Source: an uncultured Collinsella sp. (GTDB lineage Bacteria; Actinomycetota; Coriobacteriia; Coriobacteriales; Coriobacteriaceae). From it: a stretch of DNA of 64,000 nt. The notes under the pieces are model-generated. The model was not told the DNA's origin. It made no database searches and saw only the letters and a list, made by a program, of their open reading frames with translations. Every line of letters begins with the position of its first letter. The first letter of the stretch is position 1. The translations under genes and the position numbers were made by a program. Shown in pieces: positions 26,757-34,841 of the stretch. The DNA lies in the NCBI GenBank assembly GCA_900545605.1, contig UQZL01000005.1, positions 31,155 to 95,154 on the forward strand, given 5' to 3'.

Positions 26757-26790
26757 GTGTATATAACCGGTAAACACAGTATATATACAC
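26757..26790 (-). promoter_or_regulatory. Putative GntR/YtrA operator in ABC operon promoter
   Basis: Nine-base perfect inverted arms GTGTATATA and TATATACAC separated by 16 bp, 28 bp upstream of the GntR start. AT-rich and suited to overlap the promoter. The YtrA subtype typically binds GTGTA-type palindromes at its own promoter; the assignment here is inferred. Confidence 0.55.
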
Positions 26791-26834
26791 TATGCACAGT
26801 TACGCAAGAGGGAAATCGGAATGATCGGCCACCG

Positions 26835-27137
26835 TTTGTCTCAGTCTGTAACAACAAGACCCGAATTTCCCAGCTAGTTGTTACAGATTAAGATGTTGTT
26901 TATCCGCCGGTCCTTTTGTCTCGATCTGTAACATTTGGAGCGGTTTTGGGCGGCTAACTGTTACGGTTCGAGATTTTGCCGGCGGATCCGTTCGTTTGTC
27001 TCAATCTGTAACATTAAGGGCTGGTTTTGGAAGATAGTTGTTACAGATTGAGATTCTGCCGGCAGGCCCATCCGTTTGTCTCGATCTGTAACAGGTAGAG
27101 GTTCAAAACCCGTCTAGATGTTACAGACCGAGACAAA
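26835..27137. repeat. Four tandem 80-bp palindromic units before prfC
   Basis: Units start at 26835, 26915, 26995 and 27075, an exact 80-bp period. Each unit has a left arm TTTGTCTCGATCTGTAACA (variable at one or two positions), a loop of about 25 bp of unit-specific sequence, and a right arm TGTTACAGATTGAGA. Linkers between the units are partly conserved (TGCCGGC). This fills most of the 548-bp gap between the GntR gene and prfC. No open reading frame is convincing here. It could act as a protein-binding array, a set of RNA hairpins or a REP cluster. Confidence 0.88.
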
Positions 27138-27277
27138 CTGCTGCGGAGTGCCGCCGCCGACCGGTATCCAAGCCCCGACTGATGAATTTGTCCTGATAGG
27201 CGCCCTGTAACAACATTTCGCGGCTACAATAGTGCGGTTACAACGACGTAATGCACTCAATGCAAGAAAGGATCCGC

Positions 27278-28891
27278 ATGGCAAGCCTGTCGGATGAAAT
27301 CTCGTCGCGCCGCACATTCGCGATCATCAGCCACCCGGACGCCGGTAAGACCACACTTACCGAGAAGCTGCTGCTCTATACCGGCAGCATCCAGACTGCC
27401 GGCTCGGTCAAGGGCAAGAGCTCGGCCAAGCATGCCGTCTCGGACTGGATGGACATCGAGAAGGAGCGCGGTATTTCCGTTACCTCCTCGGTGCTGCAGT
27501 TCACCTACAACGGCGCCTGCGTCAACATCCTCGATACCCCCGGCCACCAGGACTTCTCGGAGGATACCTACCGTACCCTTATGGCCGCCGACGCTGCTGT
27601 TATGGTCATCGACGGCGCCAAGGGCGTCGAGGCCCAGACCAAAAAGCTCTTTAAGGTCTGTACGCTGCGCCACATTCCCATCTTCACCTTTGTGAACAAG
27701 CTCGACCACGAGGCTCGCGATCCGTTTGAGCTCATGGAAGAGATCGAGAACGTCCTGGGCATCAATACGTATCCCATGAACTGGCCGATCGGCAGCGGCC
27801 GCAACTTCCGCGGCGTGTTCGACCGTCAGACTCGTCGCGTTATCGCCTTCGAGGGCGACGGCCACGCCAACGCCACCAAGAAGGTCGCCGAGGTCGAGGC
27901 CGAGCTGGGCGACCCTGCCATGGATGAGCTCATCGGCGAGGAGAACCATAAGAACCTGATGGACGACATCGAGCTGCTCGATGGCGCTGGCGACGAGCTC
28001 GACTTGGATGCTGTGGCCTGCGGCAAGCTGAGCCCGGCGTTCTTTGGCTCGGCGCTCACCAACTTTGGCGTGGAGCCCTTCCTCAAGGAGTTCCTGCGTC
28101 TGGCCCCGACGCCGCGCGCCTATACCGATACGCTCACCAGCGAGCCGGTCGATCCCTGCCGCGACAACTTTAGCGGCTTCGTGTTTAAGATCCAGGCCAA
28201 CATGGACAAGAACCACCGCGACCGCATCGCCTTTGTGCGCATTTGCTCGGGCAAGTTCGAGCGCGGCATGGACGCCTTCCACGTGCAGGGCAACCGCAAG
28301 CTTAAGCTTGCTACTGGCACCTCGATGATGGCCGATGACCGTGCGATTGTTGACGAGGCGTACGCGGGCGATATCGTGGGCCTGTTCGATCCGGGTATCT
28401 TTAGCATCGGCGACACTGTGTGCTCTGGCAAGCGCCACGTGCAGTATCCGCAGATCCCGACGTTTGCCCCCGAGATGTTCGCTCGCATTACGCAGGTCGA
28501 CACGCTCAAGCGCAAGCAGTTCGTCAAGGGCATGGAGGAGCTTGCCCAGGAGGGTGCCATCCAGATCTTCCGCGAGCTGGGTGCCGGCATGGAGAGCGTC
28601 ATCGTGGGCGTGGTCGGCGTGCTGCAGTTTGAGGTACTCGAGCGCCGCCTCAAGGCCGAGTACCGTGTTGAGGTTCGTCGCCAGCCACTGCCCTATACGG
28701 ACATCCGCTGGATCCAGAACGACCCCGACACCATCGATATCCCGGGCCTTTCGCTCACGCGCGACACCCTGCGTGTCGAGGACATGCGCGGCGGTAAGCT
28801 GCTGCTGTTCACGAGCCCGTGGAACGTGGATTGGGCAACCGACCACAACCCCGACCTTATCCTGTCGGAGTTTGGCAACGTAGCGTTTTAA
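27278..28891 (+). CDS. prfC: Peptide chain release factor 3
   Basis: Translational GTPase of 537 residues that recycles RF1/RF2 from the ribosome after termination. G1 is SHPDAGKTT, followed by the switch region ERGISVTSSVLQF typical of RF3, G3 DTPGHQDFSEDTYR and G4 FVNKLD. Domains II and III contain FKIQANMDKNHRDRIAF and GAGMESVIVGVVGVLQF(EV). ATG 27278 follows GAAAGGA; an upstream in-frame ATG (27251) is less likely. A TACAAT box at 27225 may be its -10 element. It is preceded by the 80-bp tandem array. Confidence 0.96.
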   Translation: MASLSDEISSRRTFAIISHPDAGKTTLTEKLLLYTGSIQTAGSVKGKSSAKHAVSDWMDIEKERGISVTSSVLQFTYNGACVNILDTPGHQDFSEDTYRTLMAADAAVMVIDGAKGVEAQTKKLFKVCTLRHIPIFTFVNKLDHEARDPFELMEEIENVLGINTYPMNWPIGSGRNFRGVFDRQTRRVIAFEGDGHANATKKVAEVEAELGDPAMDELIGEENHKNLMDDIELLDGAGDELDLDAVACGKLSPAFFGSALTNFGVEPFLKEFLRLAPTPRAYTDTLTSEPVDPCRDNFSGFVFKIQANMDKNHRDRIAFVRICSGKFERGMDAFHVQGNRKLKLATGTSMMADDRAIVDEAYAGDIVGLFDPGIFSIGDTVCSGKRHVQYPQIPTFAPEMFARITQVDTLKRKQFVKGMEELAQEGAIQIFRELGAGMESVIVGVVGVLQFEVLERRLKAEYRVEVRRQPLPYTDIRWIQNDPDTIDIPGLSLTRDTLRVEDMRGGKLLLFTSPWNVDWATDHNPDLILSEFGNVAF

Positions 28892-28894
28892 CGC

Positions 28895-28930
28895 ATCGGC
28901 GCGGTGGCCCTGCGGGGCTGCCGCGCCGAT
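28895..28930 (+). terminator. Terminator hairpin after prfC
   Basis: ATCGGCGCGG pairs with CCGCGCCGAT around a G/C-rich loop, starting three bases after the prfC stop. Confidence 0.6.
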
Positions 28931-28992
28931 TGCTTGCCTGATGCCGCGTGAGCGGCTATCATACCCACCGTCGTCTCAAGACCGAGGCGTCC

Positions 28993-29041
28993 GAGCAGTT
29001 CGGGTCCGATATCCTGCTCGTTAAACCTAAAACCAAAGGAG
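28993..29041 (+). promoter_or_regulatory. Candidate preQ1-I riboswitch
   Basis: The leader of the queuosine-precursor transporter can be read as the preQ1-I pseudoknot. P1 is GAGCAG (28993-28998) with CTGCTC (29014-29019). The loop has GGT (29003-29005) followed by a C in the position of the invariant preQ1-pairing cytosine. Then comes an A-rich tail, GTTAAACCTAAA, and ACC (29032-29034), which would form P2 just before the ribosome site AAAGGAG. This architecture controls translation of queuosine genes in Gram-positives. Assigned by eye; no covariance model was run. Confidence 0.5.
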
Positions 29042-29047
29042 TACATA

Positions 29048-29770
29048 ATGATCAAGAAGGTCATGGAGGACTACAAGGTCCTGTTGCGGAGCATTCCCGC
29101 GGCAACGGTTTCGCTGTTTTTCGTGAGCGTCATCATGATGAACCTGCTGGCCAACAAGGAGCTCATCAGCCTGCCGTATCTGGCACTCGATTGCGGCTTT
29201 GTGGTGAGCTGGGTTTCGTTTTTGTGCCAGGACATGATTTGCAAGCGCTTTGGCGCCAAGGCATCCATCAAAATCTCTATCCTCGCGCTGCTGGTCAACC
29301 TCGCCGTGAGCCTGTGCTTTTGGGCATGTTCGCTCACGCCCGGCATGTGGGGCGCCTACTACGACACGGGCATGATCGAGGTCAACACCGCCCTTAACGC
29401 CACCATCGGCGGCACCTGGTACGTGGTGCTGGGCTCTTCGCTGGCAATGCTCGTTTCTGCCGTGGTTAACTCCACGCTCAACCAGTCGCTCGGCCGCATG
29501 CTCAAAAAGAATAACTTTGCGAGCTTCGCCTTCCGCTCCTATGTGTCCACGGGTGTTGGCCAGTTTATCGACAATCTAGTCTTTGCCATTGTGGTGAGCC
29601 ACACGTTCTTCGGCTGGACCTGGGTGCAGGTCCTTATGTGCTCGCTGACGGGCGCTGTCGCCGAGCTGCTGTGCGAGGTCTTCCTGAGCCCCGTGGGCTA
29701 CAAGGTCGTGCGCGGCTGGGAGCGCGAGAACGTGGGTGCTGAATATCTCGAGCGTCACGCAACTGCCTAA
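29048..29770 (+). CDS. VUT/YhhQ-family queuosine precursor transporter
   Basis: 240-residue membrane protein with about six helices, of the Vut_1 family (YhhQ in E. coli), which takes up queuosine precursors such as preQ0/preQ1. Family features seen: MMNLLANKELISL in helix 1, FLCQDMICKRFGAKASIKI, and FIDNLVFAIVVSHTFFGWTW followed by AELLCEVFLSPVGYKVVRGWE. It starts at ATG 29048, six bases after GGAG, behind a likely preQ1-I leader. The SDR gene follows by 9 bp, so they may share a transcript. Confidence 0.9.
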   Translation: MIKKVMEDYKVLLRSIPAATVSLFFVSVIMMNLLANKELISLPYLALDCGFVVSWVSFLCQDMICKRFGAKASIKISILALLVNLAVSLCFWACSLTPGMWGAYYDTGMIEVNTALNATIGGTWYVVLGSSLAMLVSAVVNSTLNQSLGRMLKKNNFASFAFRSYVSTGVGQFIDNLVFAIVVSHTFFGWTWVQVLMCSLTGAVAELLCEVFLSPVGYKVVRGWERENVGAEYLERHATA

Positions 29771-29779
29771 GGAGCCATT

Positions 29780-30460
29780 ATGCAGGTGTTGATCACGGGC
29801 GCTTCGGGCGGTATCGGAGCCGCATGCGTGCAGCGCTTTTTGGACGAGGGCCACGAGGTCGTGGGCTTTGATCTGCTGCCGGCAGCGATCGAACACGAGC
29901 GCTACCGCCATCTGATCGTTGATGTTCGCGAGCCGGACTCGTTTCCAGGCGACCTTGAACCCCAAGTGATCGTGAACGTTGCCGGTACGCAGGATTCGGC
30001 CGACGATATCGCCGCCAACCTGTGTGGCACCATCAACGTGACCGAGCGCTACGCTTTTGTGGGGGAGGGGCTTGTCGCCAAGCCGGCGCCCGCTATCAAA
30101 TCCGTGGTCAATGTGGGGTCGGCGAGTGGGCATACGGGGTCGGAGTTTCCCGTCTATGCCGCCAGCAAGGGCGGCGTTATCGCCTACACCAAGAACCTTG
30201 CAAACCGCTTGGCACCGCAGGCCATCGCCAACAGTGCGGACCCGGGCGGCGTTATCACGCCGCTCAACCGTTGCGTGATGGAAGACGAGCACCTGTGGAA
30301 CCAGATTATGGAGCTCACGCCGCTTAAGCGCTGGGCCACTGCCCAAGAGATCGCCGAGTGGATCTACTTTGTGGGCGTGACCAACCGGTTTATGACCGGG
30401 CAGAGTCTGCTGATCGATGGCGGCGAGGCCGGCCGCACACAATTTATTTGGCCCGAATAG
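29780..30460 (+). CDS. Short-chain dehydrogenase/reductase
   Basis: 226-residue NAD(P)-dependent Rossmann oxidoreductase. Cofactor motif TGASGGIGAACVQRF, an acidic residue after strand 2 (GFDLLPA) that favours NAD(H), NVAGTQDS, catalytic Ser in VGSASG and YAASKGG as the YxxxK motif, then DPGGVITPLN and a C-terminal LIDGGEA. Substrate unknown. The transporter gene ends 9 bp before it; a rho-independent terminator follows. Confidence 0.92.
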   Translation: MQVLITGASGGIGAACVQRFLDEGHEVVGFDLLPAAIEHERYRHLIVDVREPDSFPGDLEPQVIVNVAGTQDSADDIAANLCGTINVTERYAFVGEGLVAKPAPAIKSVVNVGSASGHTGSEFPVYAASKGGVIAYTKNLANRLAPQAIANSADPGGVITPLNRCVMEDEHLWNQIMELTPLKRWATAQEIAEWIYFVGVTNRFMTGQSLLIDGGEAGRTQFIWPE

Positions 30461-30461
30461 G

Positions 30462-30497
30462 AAACGCGCCCGACAGAAAACCGTCGGGCGCGTTTTT
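30462..30497 (+). terminator. Rho-independent terminator
   Basis: AAACGCGCCCGAC pairs with GTCGGGCGCGTTT, followed by T residues, directly after the SDR stop codon and before the convergent ung gene. Confidence 0.88.
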
Positions 30498-30510
30498 GAT
30501 GCATCGATTT

Positions 30511-31236
30511 TTAGCCGAGGCAAGTCCAGTTGACGGGGGTCGAGCCGTGCTGTTCGAGTATCCGATTGGCAGCAGAGAAGGGACGCGACCCCATAAAAGC
30601 GGGGAGTTCTGCCGTGGCACGATTGGCCGAAAGCGGCGAGGGGTGCGTGGATGCCAGGCAGAACTTGCCGGTTGCCTTGCCCGCACCAGTTGCGACGAGC
30701 TTGCCTTCGACCATCTGCTGGGCAAAGCGACCCCATGCCAAAAAGACTACCGGCTGGGGCAGCTGACAGCAGCGTTCGATAACGTAGTCGGTGAGCGTGC
30801 TCCAGCCCAGTTTGGCGTGCGAGTTGGCGGCATGCTCGCGCACGGTGAGCGTAGTGTTGAGAAGCAGGACGCCCTGTTGTGCCCATGGCGTTAGATCTCC
30901 TGTGGCGGGAATGGGGCAACCCAGATCGGCGTTGAGTTCCTTGTAGATGTTGCGCAGGCTCGGCGGCAACTTGGTTTGCGTCGCGGGGACCGAGAACGAC
31001 AGCCCCATGGCTTGGTTGGGTCCGTGATAGGGGTCTTGACCCAAGATGACAACCTTGACCTGGTCGGCCGGCGTGTAGGCGAGGGCATTGAGGATGTCGT
31101 CTTGTGCCGGGTAGATGGTTTGCTCAGCACGCAAAAGGGCGATGCGCTCGAGCAGCTGGTTCGTAGTGTCACGTACCGGCTGCGGCGCATCGCCCAACCA
31201 AGTTGCTATGTTGCGGTCGCGGGTCGCGGCGTCCAT
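30511..31236 (-). CDS. ung: Uracil-DNA glycosylase, family 1
   Basis: Base-excision repair enzyme that removes uracil from DNA. The 241-residue protein has the catalytic water-activating loop VVILGQDPYHG, LSFSVP, LLLNTTLTV with the uracil-contacting asparagine, VFLAWGRFAQ, and the DNA-intercalation loop ASTHPSPLSANR. The last motif carries Asn where many homologues have His or Tyr. A slightly longer C-terminal loop (ATAELPAFMGSRPFS) follows. ATG follows GGAGCCCC. Confidence 0.95.
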   Translation of the reverse strand: MDAATRDRNIATWLGDAPQPVRDTTNQLLERIALLRAEQTIYPAQDDILNALAYTPADQVKVVILGQDPYHGPNQAMGLSFSVPATQTKLPPSLRNIYKELNADLGCPIPATGDLTPWAQQGVLLLNTTLTVREHAANSHAKLGWSTLTDYVIERCCQLPQPVVFLAWGRFAQQMVEGKLVATGAGKATGKFCLASTHPSPLSANRATAELPAFMGSRPFSAANRILEQHGSTPVNWTCLG

Positions 31237-31276
31237 GGGGCTCCTTTACGTCAGATGCTCTGCTGGCATCTATTGT

Positions 31277-31297
31277 AAAGGCGCACCGGTTGCCTTT
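31277..31297 (-). terminator. Possible terminator hairpin after EamA gene
   Basis: AAAGGC and GCCTTT arms around GCACCGGTT, in the 88-bp gap between two minus-strand genes. Short stem, so tentative. Confidence 0.35.
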
Positions 31298-31324
31298 ATG
31301 CCACGGCTGTATGAAGAGTGGGGT

Positions 31325-32227
31325 CTACGAGACGTGCTCGGGCGCTCCTGCCATGCGAGCCTGTTCATGTGCGCGGAGGCGCGGAAGCTCGACGGTTGCC
31401 ACCATGACGCCGGTGAGGATGAGGGCGGCGCCAAAGAAGGCGATGGGGCTCAGAACCTCGCCGACCAGGAAGAACGAGAAGACAGCGGAGCAGACCGGCT
31501 CAAGCGAGAAGGCGAAGCCGGTGGTCTCGGCGGGCACGTGGGGCTGCACGAGCGTCTGGGTGATAAAGCCGTAGGCAGAGCAGATGAGTGCGAGCGCGAC
31601 GACGACCACGATTTCGCCCGGCGTGCTGGGAAGCGTGAAGCCGCCAAAGGTGAATGCCGCGACGCCCGAGAACAAACCGCCAAAGCCTAGCTGCCAAACG
31701 CCCAGAGCCAGCGGATCGACTTCTTCGACAAAGCGCTTGGCCACGATAATGTGGCTGGCATAGATAAAGGCCGAGAGCAGCATGATGATCGCGCCGGGAT
31801 TCAGGCTGGTAAAGTCGGCGCCCGAGAGCAGCAGCATGCCACAGGTGACGATAGCCGTGCCGATGAGCACCTTGCGCTCGGGGGCGCGACGCAGCAGAGC
31901 TGCGTTGGCAAACGGCACGATCACGACCGTCAGGCTCTGCAAAAAGCCGGCGGTGGAGGCAGAGGTGAGGCTGGAGCCCAGGCACATGCAGGTGAGCTCG
32001 GTTGCCATAATGGCGCCGATGATGGCGGCGCGGACCATAAGGTCGCGGTTGATGCGCAACGCGTGCTTGTGGAAGAGCAGCAGGCAGACCACAAAGGCGA
32101 TGATGCAGCGTAGCGCGACGATACTCGTGGCGTTCATGCTGTCCATGCCGATCTTCATGAGGGGGTACGAAAAGCCCCATGCGATGGGAACGGAAAATGA
32201 GAGCGCGATTGCTTTTTTGCGGTCCAT
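31325..32227 (-). CDS. EamA/DMT-family transporter
   Basis: 300-residue membrane protein with ten helices in two EamA halves, e.g. SVPIAWGFSYPLMKIG, TSASTAGFLQSLTVVIVP, LLSAFIYASHIIVAKRFVEEV and SLEPVCSAVFSFFLVGEVLSP. The last two strings match the drug/metabolite exporter core. ATG follows AAAGGAGCCCC. Divergently transcribed from the LysR gene at 32386, which is therefore a likely regulator. Substrate not known. Confidence 0.91.
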   Translation of the reverse strand: MDRKKAIALSFSVPIAWGFSYPLMKIGMDSMNATSIVALRCIIAFVVCLLLFHKHALRINRDLMVRAAIIGAIMATELTCMCLGSSLTSASTAGFLQSLTVVIVPFANAALLRRAPERKVLIGTAIVTCGMLLLSGADFTSLNPGAIIMLLSAFIYASHIIVAKRFVEEVDPLALGVWQLGFGGLFSGVAAFTFGGFTLPSTPGEIVVVVALALICSAYGFITQTLVQPHVPAETTGFAFSLEPVCSAVFSFFLVGEVLSPIAFFGAALILTGVMVATVELPRLRAHEQARMAGAPEHVS

Positions 32228-32385
32228 GGGGCTCCTTTTGTTACAGAACGGTTTCGTAAAAAGGATTCTGCTCCCAGATGTGGATGTAGTAAAGCGAATG
32301 TATCTTCAGTATGATTAAGAAATGCTAATGTTGACAGAAAAAGCCCTGGCAAAACGTTTTACGGCAACATCGATGGGGAGGCACG

Positions 32386-33252
32386 ATGGCATCGCGGTAT
32401 CAGATTGTATGTATGGTGGTCGATTGCGGCAGTCTGAAACGTGCGGCGGACGAGCTGGGCTATACGCAAAGTGCGGTGAGCCAGGCCGTCAAGGCGCTCG
32501 AGCGCGAGCTGGGTACCACGCTTATCGAGCGCGGTAAGCAGGGTGTGTCGCTTACGCGCGATGGCAAGCAGTATCTGCCGTATCTGCGACAGATCGTAAC
32601 TGCTGAGGCCGAGCTTGAGGGCAAACGTCAGGAGTTGCTGGGACTCTCCTCGACTGATATTCGTATCGCGACGTTTACCAACGTGAGTCGTACCGTGCTG
32701 CCGCGTGTGATCCGCGACTTTGGTGCGCTGCACCCGGGCGTACGCTTTACCCTCAAGCAGGGCGATTACACGCGCAACGCTCAATGGGTGCACGATGGCG
32801 TGGTTGACTTTTGCTTTACGGCGCGCGGGTTTACCGCTGGGCTCGAGAAGCGCGTGGTCTATCACGACGAGTTGGTGGCATTGTTGCCGACCGCGCATCC
32901 GCTGACGGCAAAGGAAAAGGTGACACTTGCCGACCTGGCGTCCGAGCCGTTTGTGCTGCTGGATGAGGGCGAACAGAGCCTGGTGCTCGATGCATTCGCG
33001 GCGCATGGGCTGTCGCCACACGTGACGAGTGAGGTAACCGACGACTACACCATCATGGCGATGGTGGAGGAGGGCCTAGGCGTGAGTATGCTGTATCGTC
33101 GTACCGTTGAGGGCATGCGGGCCGATATTCGTGTACGTCCCATCGTGCATGCTCCCTCGCGCGACGTGGTGGCAGCTTGGCGTAGCTGGGATACCATGCC
33201 TATCGCCACGAGGCGTTTTATCGACTATATGAGCTCGCATATTGTCAATTAA
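32386..33252 (+). CDS. LysR-family transcriptional regulator
   Basis: 288-residue regulator. The N-terminal winged helix has CGSLKRAADELGYTQSAVSQAVKALE, followed by the linker helix and a periplasmic-binding-type effector domain (about 90-285) with DIRIATFTNVSRTVLPRVI and LVALLPTAHPL. Divergent from the EamA transporter with 158 bp between the starts, which is the classical LysR/target arrangement. A TTGACA element lies at 32332-32337. The inducer cannot be deduced. Confidence 0.92.
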   Translation: MASRYQIVCMVVDCGSLKRAADELGYTQSAVSQAVKALERELGTTLIERGKQGVSLTRDGKQYLPYLRQIVTAEAELEGKRQELLGLSSTDIRIATFTNVSRTVLPRVIRDFGALHPGVRFTLKQGDYTRNAQWVHDGVVDFCFTARGFTAGLEKRVVYHDELVALLPTAHPLTAKEKVTLADLASEPFVLLDEGEQSLVLDAFAAHGLSPHVTSEVTDDYTIMAMVEEGLGVSMLYRRTVEGMRADIRVRPIVHAPSRDVVAAWRSWDTMPIATRRFIDYMSSHIVN

Positions 33253-33279
33253 TGACTGGCGTGGTGTTGAGTGCGGTGT

Positions 33280-34662
33280 TTAGCGGGCTGTCGCTTTGGC
33301 TTGGGTGGCGCGATAGGTGCGTGCCGGGTGGCAAAGTAGTACCGCCACGACCATAAAGAACGCCGTGGTGCCCAGGCTGATGGGGTAGACCATCATAATG
33401 TTCGCAAAGGTGCGGAAGTGCGGGAACACGCAGAATACCCAATAGAAGCGGATGCCGCAGACGCAGATCATGGTGATGAGGGCGGGCGTGAGCGAGATAC
33501 CAAAGCCGCGCAGGTAGCCTGACATGTTTTCGTAGAACATGCTAAAGGCATACGCCGGGAAGATCGAACACACGCGGATATAGCCGATCGAGACGATGTT
33601 GGGATCGCTGTTAAAGAGCGACAAGATCTCGCGCCCCAGGCCGACAATAACGATAATCGTGGTGAGTGCAACGATACCGCCTTCGACCAGGCAGACCTTG
33701 AGCGTTTTAGTGCAGCGGCCGATCTGGCGGGCACCGTGGTTTTGTCCCACAAAGGTAGTGCAAGCCTGGCTAAAGCTGTTGAGCAGGTTGTAGCACACGT
33801 ACTCCAGGCTCATGGCGGCGCTCGATGCCGCCATGACCTCGGTGCCCAAGCTGTTGATGGCGGACTGGATGATGATGTTGGCGACGGCAAACACGGCGCT
33901 TTGGATGCCGGCGGGCAGGCCGATCTTGACGATGCGCTTGAGGGCGACGGGGTCGATAGCCAGGTCGCGAAGGGTGACGCGGACGACGGAGTCGGTCTTG
34001 AGCAGGCGAATAAAGAGCGTAGTGGCGCTGACGGTGTAGGCGATGGCGGTGGCGATGGCGACACCCGCGACGCCCCAGTGGAGTACGGGGACAAAGATGA
34101 GGTCCAGACCAATGTTGAGGACGGTGGATACGGCAAGCGCCTGCAGCGGCATGCGGGTGATGCCGACGGAGCGGAAGATCGCGGCCTCAAAGTTGTAGAG
34201 CAAGATCGAGGGCATGCTGAGCAAAAAGACGCGCAGGTAGAGCGAGGCGAGGGGCATAGTCTCGGCGGGAACGTTGAGCGCGGCGAGCATGGGCTCGGCA
34301 AAGATCTCGCCCAGAGCGATGACGACAAAGCCCACAAGTGCCATAAGAATCGAGGTATGGACGGCGCGTTTGACCATGTTCTGATCGTTGCGGCCGATAG
34401 CATTGGCGATGACCACGTTGGAGCCAAGCGACATGCCGATAAACAGGTTGAGCATAAGACTGGTAAGCGGAACATTGGAGCCGACCGCCGCCATGGCGAG
34501 GGTTCCCTGGTCGCCCGAGAAGTTACCGATAATGACCGTGGCGATGAGGTTCGACAGCTGCTCCAAGATGCTCGTGGCGGCCACGGGGAAGGCGAACAGG
34601 GGAATATTGCGCCACAGCGAACCGGTGGTCATGTCAATGTGCTTAGATGCGGTATCAGCCAT
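33280..34662 (-). CDS. MATE-family efflux transporter
   Basis: 460-residue, twelve-helix multidrug/cation antiporter. The two MATE halves are visible: LFAFPVAATSILEQLSNLIATVIIG at the N-terminus and VKIGLPAGIQSAVFAVANIIIQS in the middle, each followed by the family GxxxxAxxxS-like stretch (LGTEVMAASSAAMSLEY). The N-terminal residues are cytoplasmic. It is convergent with the LysR gene. A palindrome (34727-34785) lies upstream, between it and the rRNA methyltransferase gene. Confidence 0.93.
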   Translation of the reverse strand: MADTASKHIDMTTGSLWRNIPLFAFPVAATSILEQLSNLIATVIIGNFSGDQGTLAMAAVGSNVPLTSLMLNLFIGMSLGSNVVIANAIGRNDQNMVKRAVHTSILMALVGFVVIALGEIFAEPMLAALNVPAETMPLASLYLRVFLLSMPSILLYNFEAAIFRSVGITRMPLQALAVSTVLNIGLDLIFVPVLHWGVAGVAIATAIAYTVSATTLFIRLLKTDSVVRVTLRDLAIDPVALKRIVKIGLPAGIQSAVFAVANIIIQSAINSLGTEVMAASSAAMSLEYVCYNLLNSFSQACTTFVGQNHGARQIGRCTKTLKVCLVEGGIVALTTIIVIVGLGREILSLFNSDPNIVSIGYIRVCSIFPAYAFSMFYENMSGYLRGFGISLTPALITMICVCGIRFYWVFCVFPHFRTFANIMMVYPISLGTTAFFMVVAVLLCHPARTYRATQAKATAR

Positions 34663-34726
34663 ACGCTCTCAATCTCTAATATGCTTTTCCGTGCTTATTT
34701 GCGCAGATGATGATACTCCTAATCGG

Positions 34727-34785
34727 CTAGTCGTTGGGGACGTTCTTAAACGACTAGTCGTTCAAGAACGTCCCCCAATGACTAG
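34727..34785. repeat. Palindrome with CTAGTCGTTGGGG arms
   Basis: CTAGTCGTTGGGGACGTTCT is mirrored by AGAACGTCCCCCAATGACTAG; a nested AACGACTAGTCGTT forms the centre. Sister copy at 10090-10145. It lies between the divergent MATE and RlmA-like genes, so it cannot simply be a terminator here. Confidence 0.8.
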
Positions 34786-34841
34786 GTGGGGAAGGCGTGC
34801 GACAATGGTGGGCGTTGTGTTGTTCGCGCTAAGGAGTTGCC

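Noticed and set aside
26960..26975. tRNA T-loop-like GGTTCGAG
   Set aside because: It belongs to the right arm of a tandem palindromic unit; no acceptor or anticodon stem can be drawn.
26835..27137. CRISPR array
   Set aside because: The 80-bp units contain long inverted arms, the conserved part is longer and more variable than CRISPR repeats, only four units exist and no cas gene is in the window.
27257..28846. 529-codon minus-strand frame opposite prfC
   Set aside because: Antisense shadow of a highly conserved translation factor; no motifs and no start signal.
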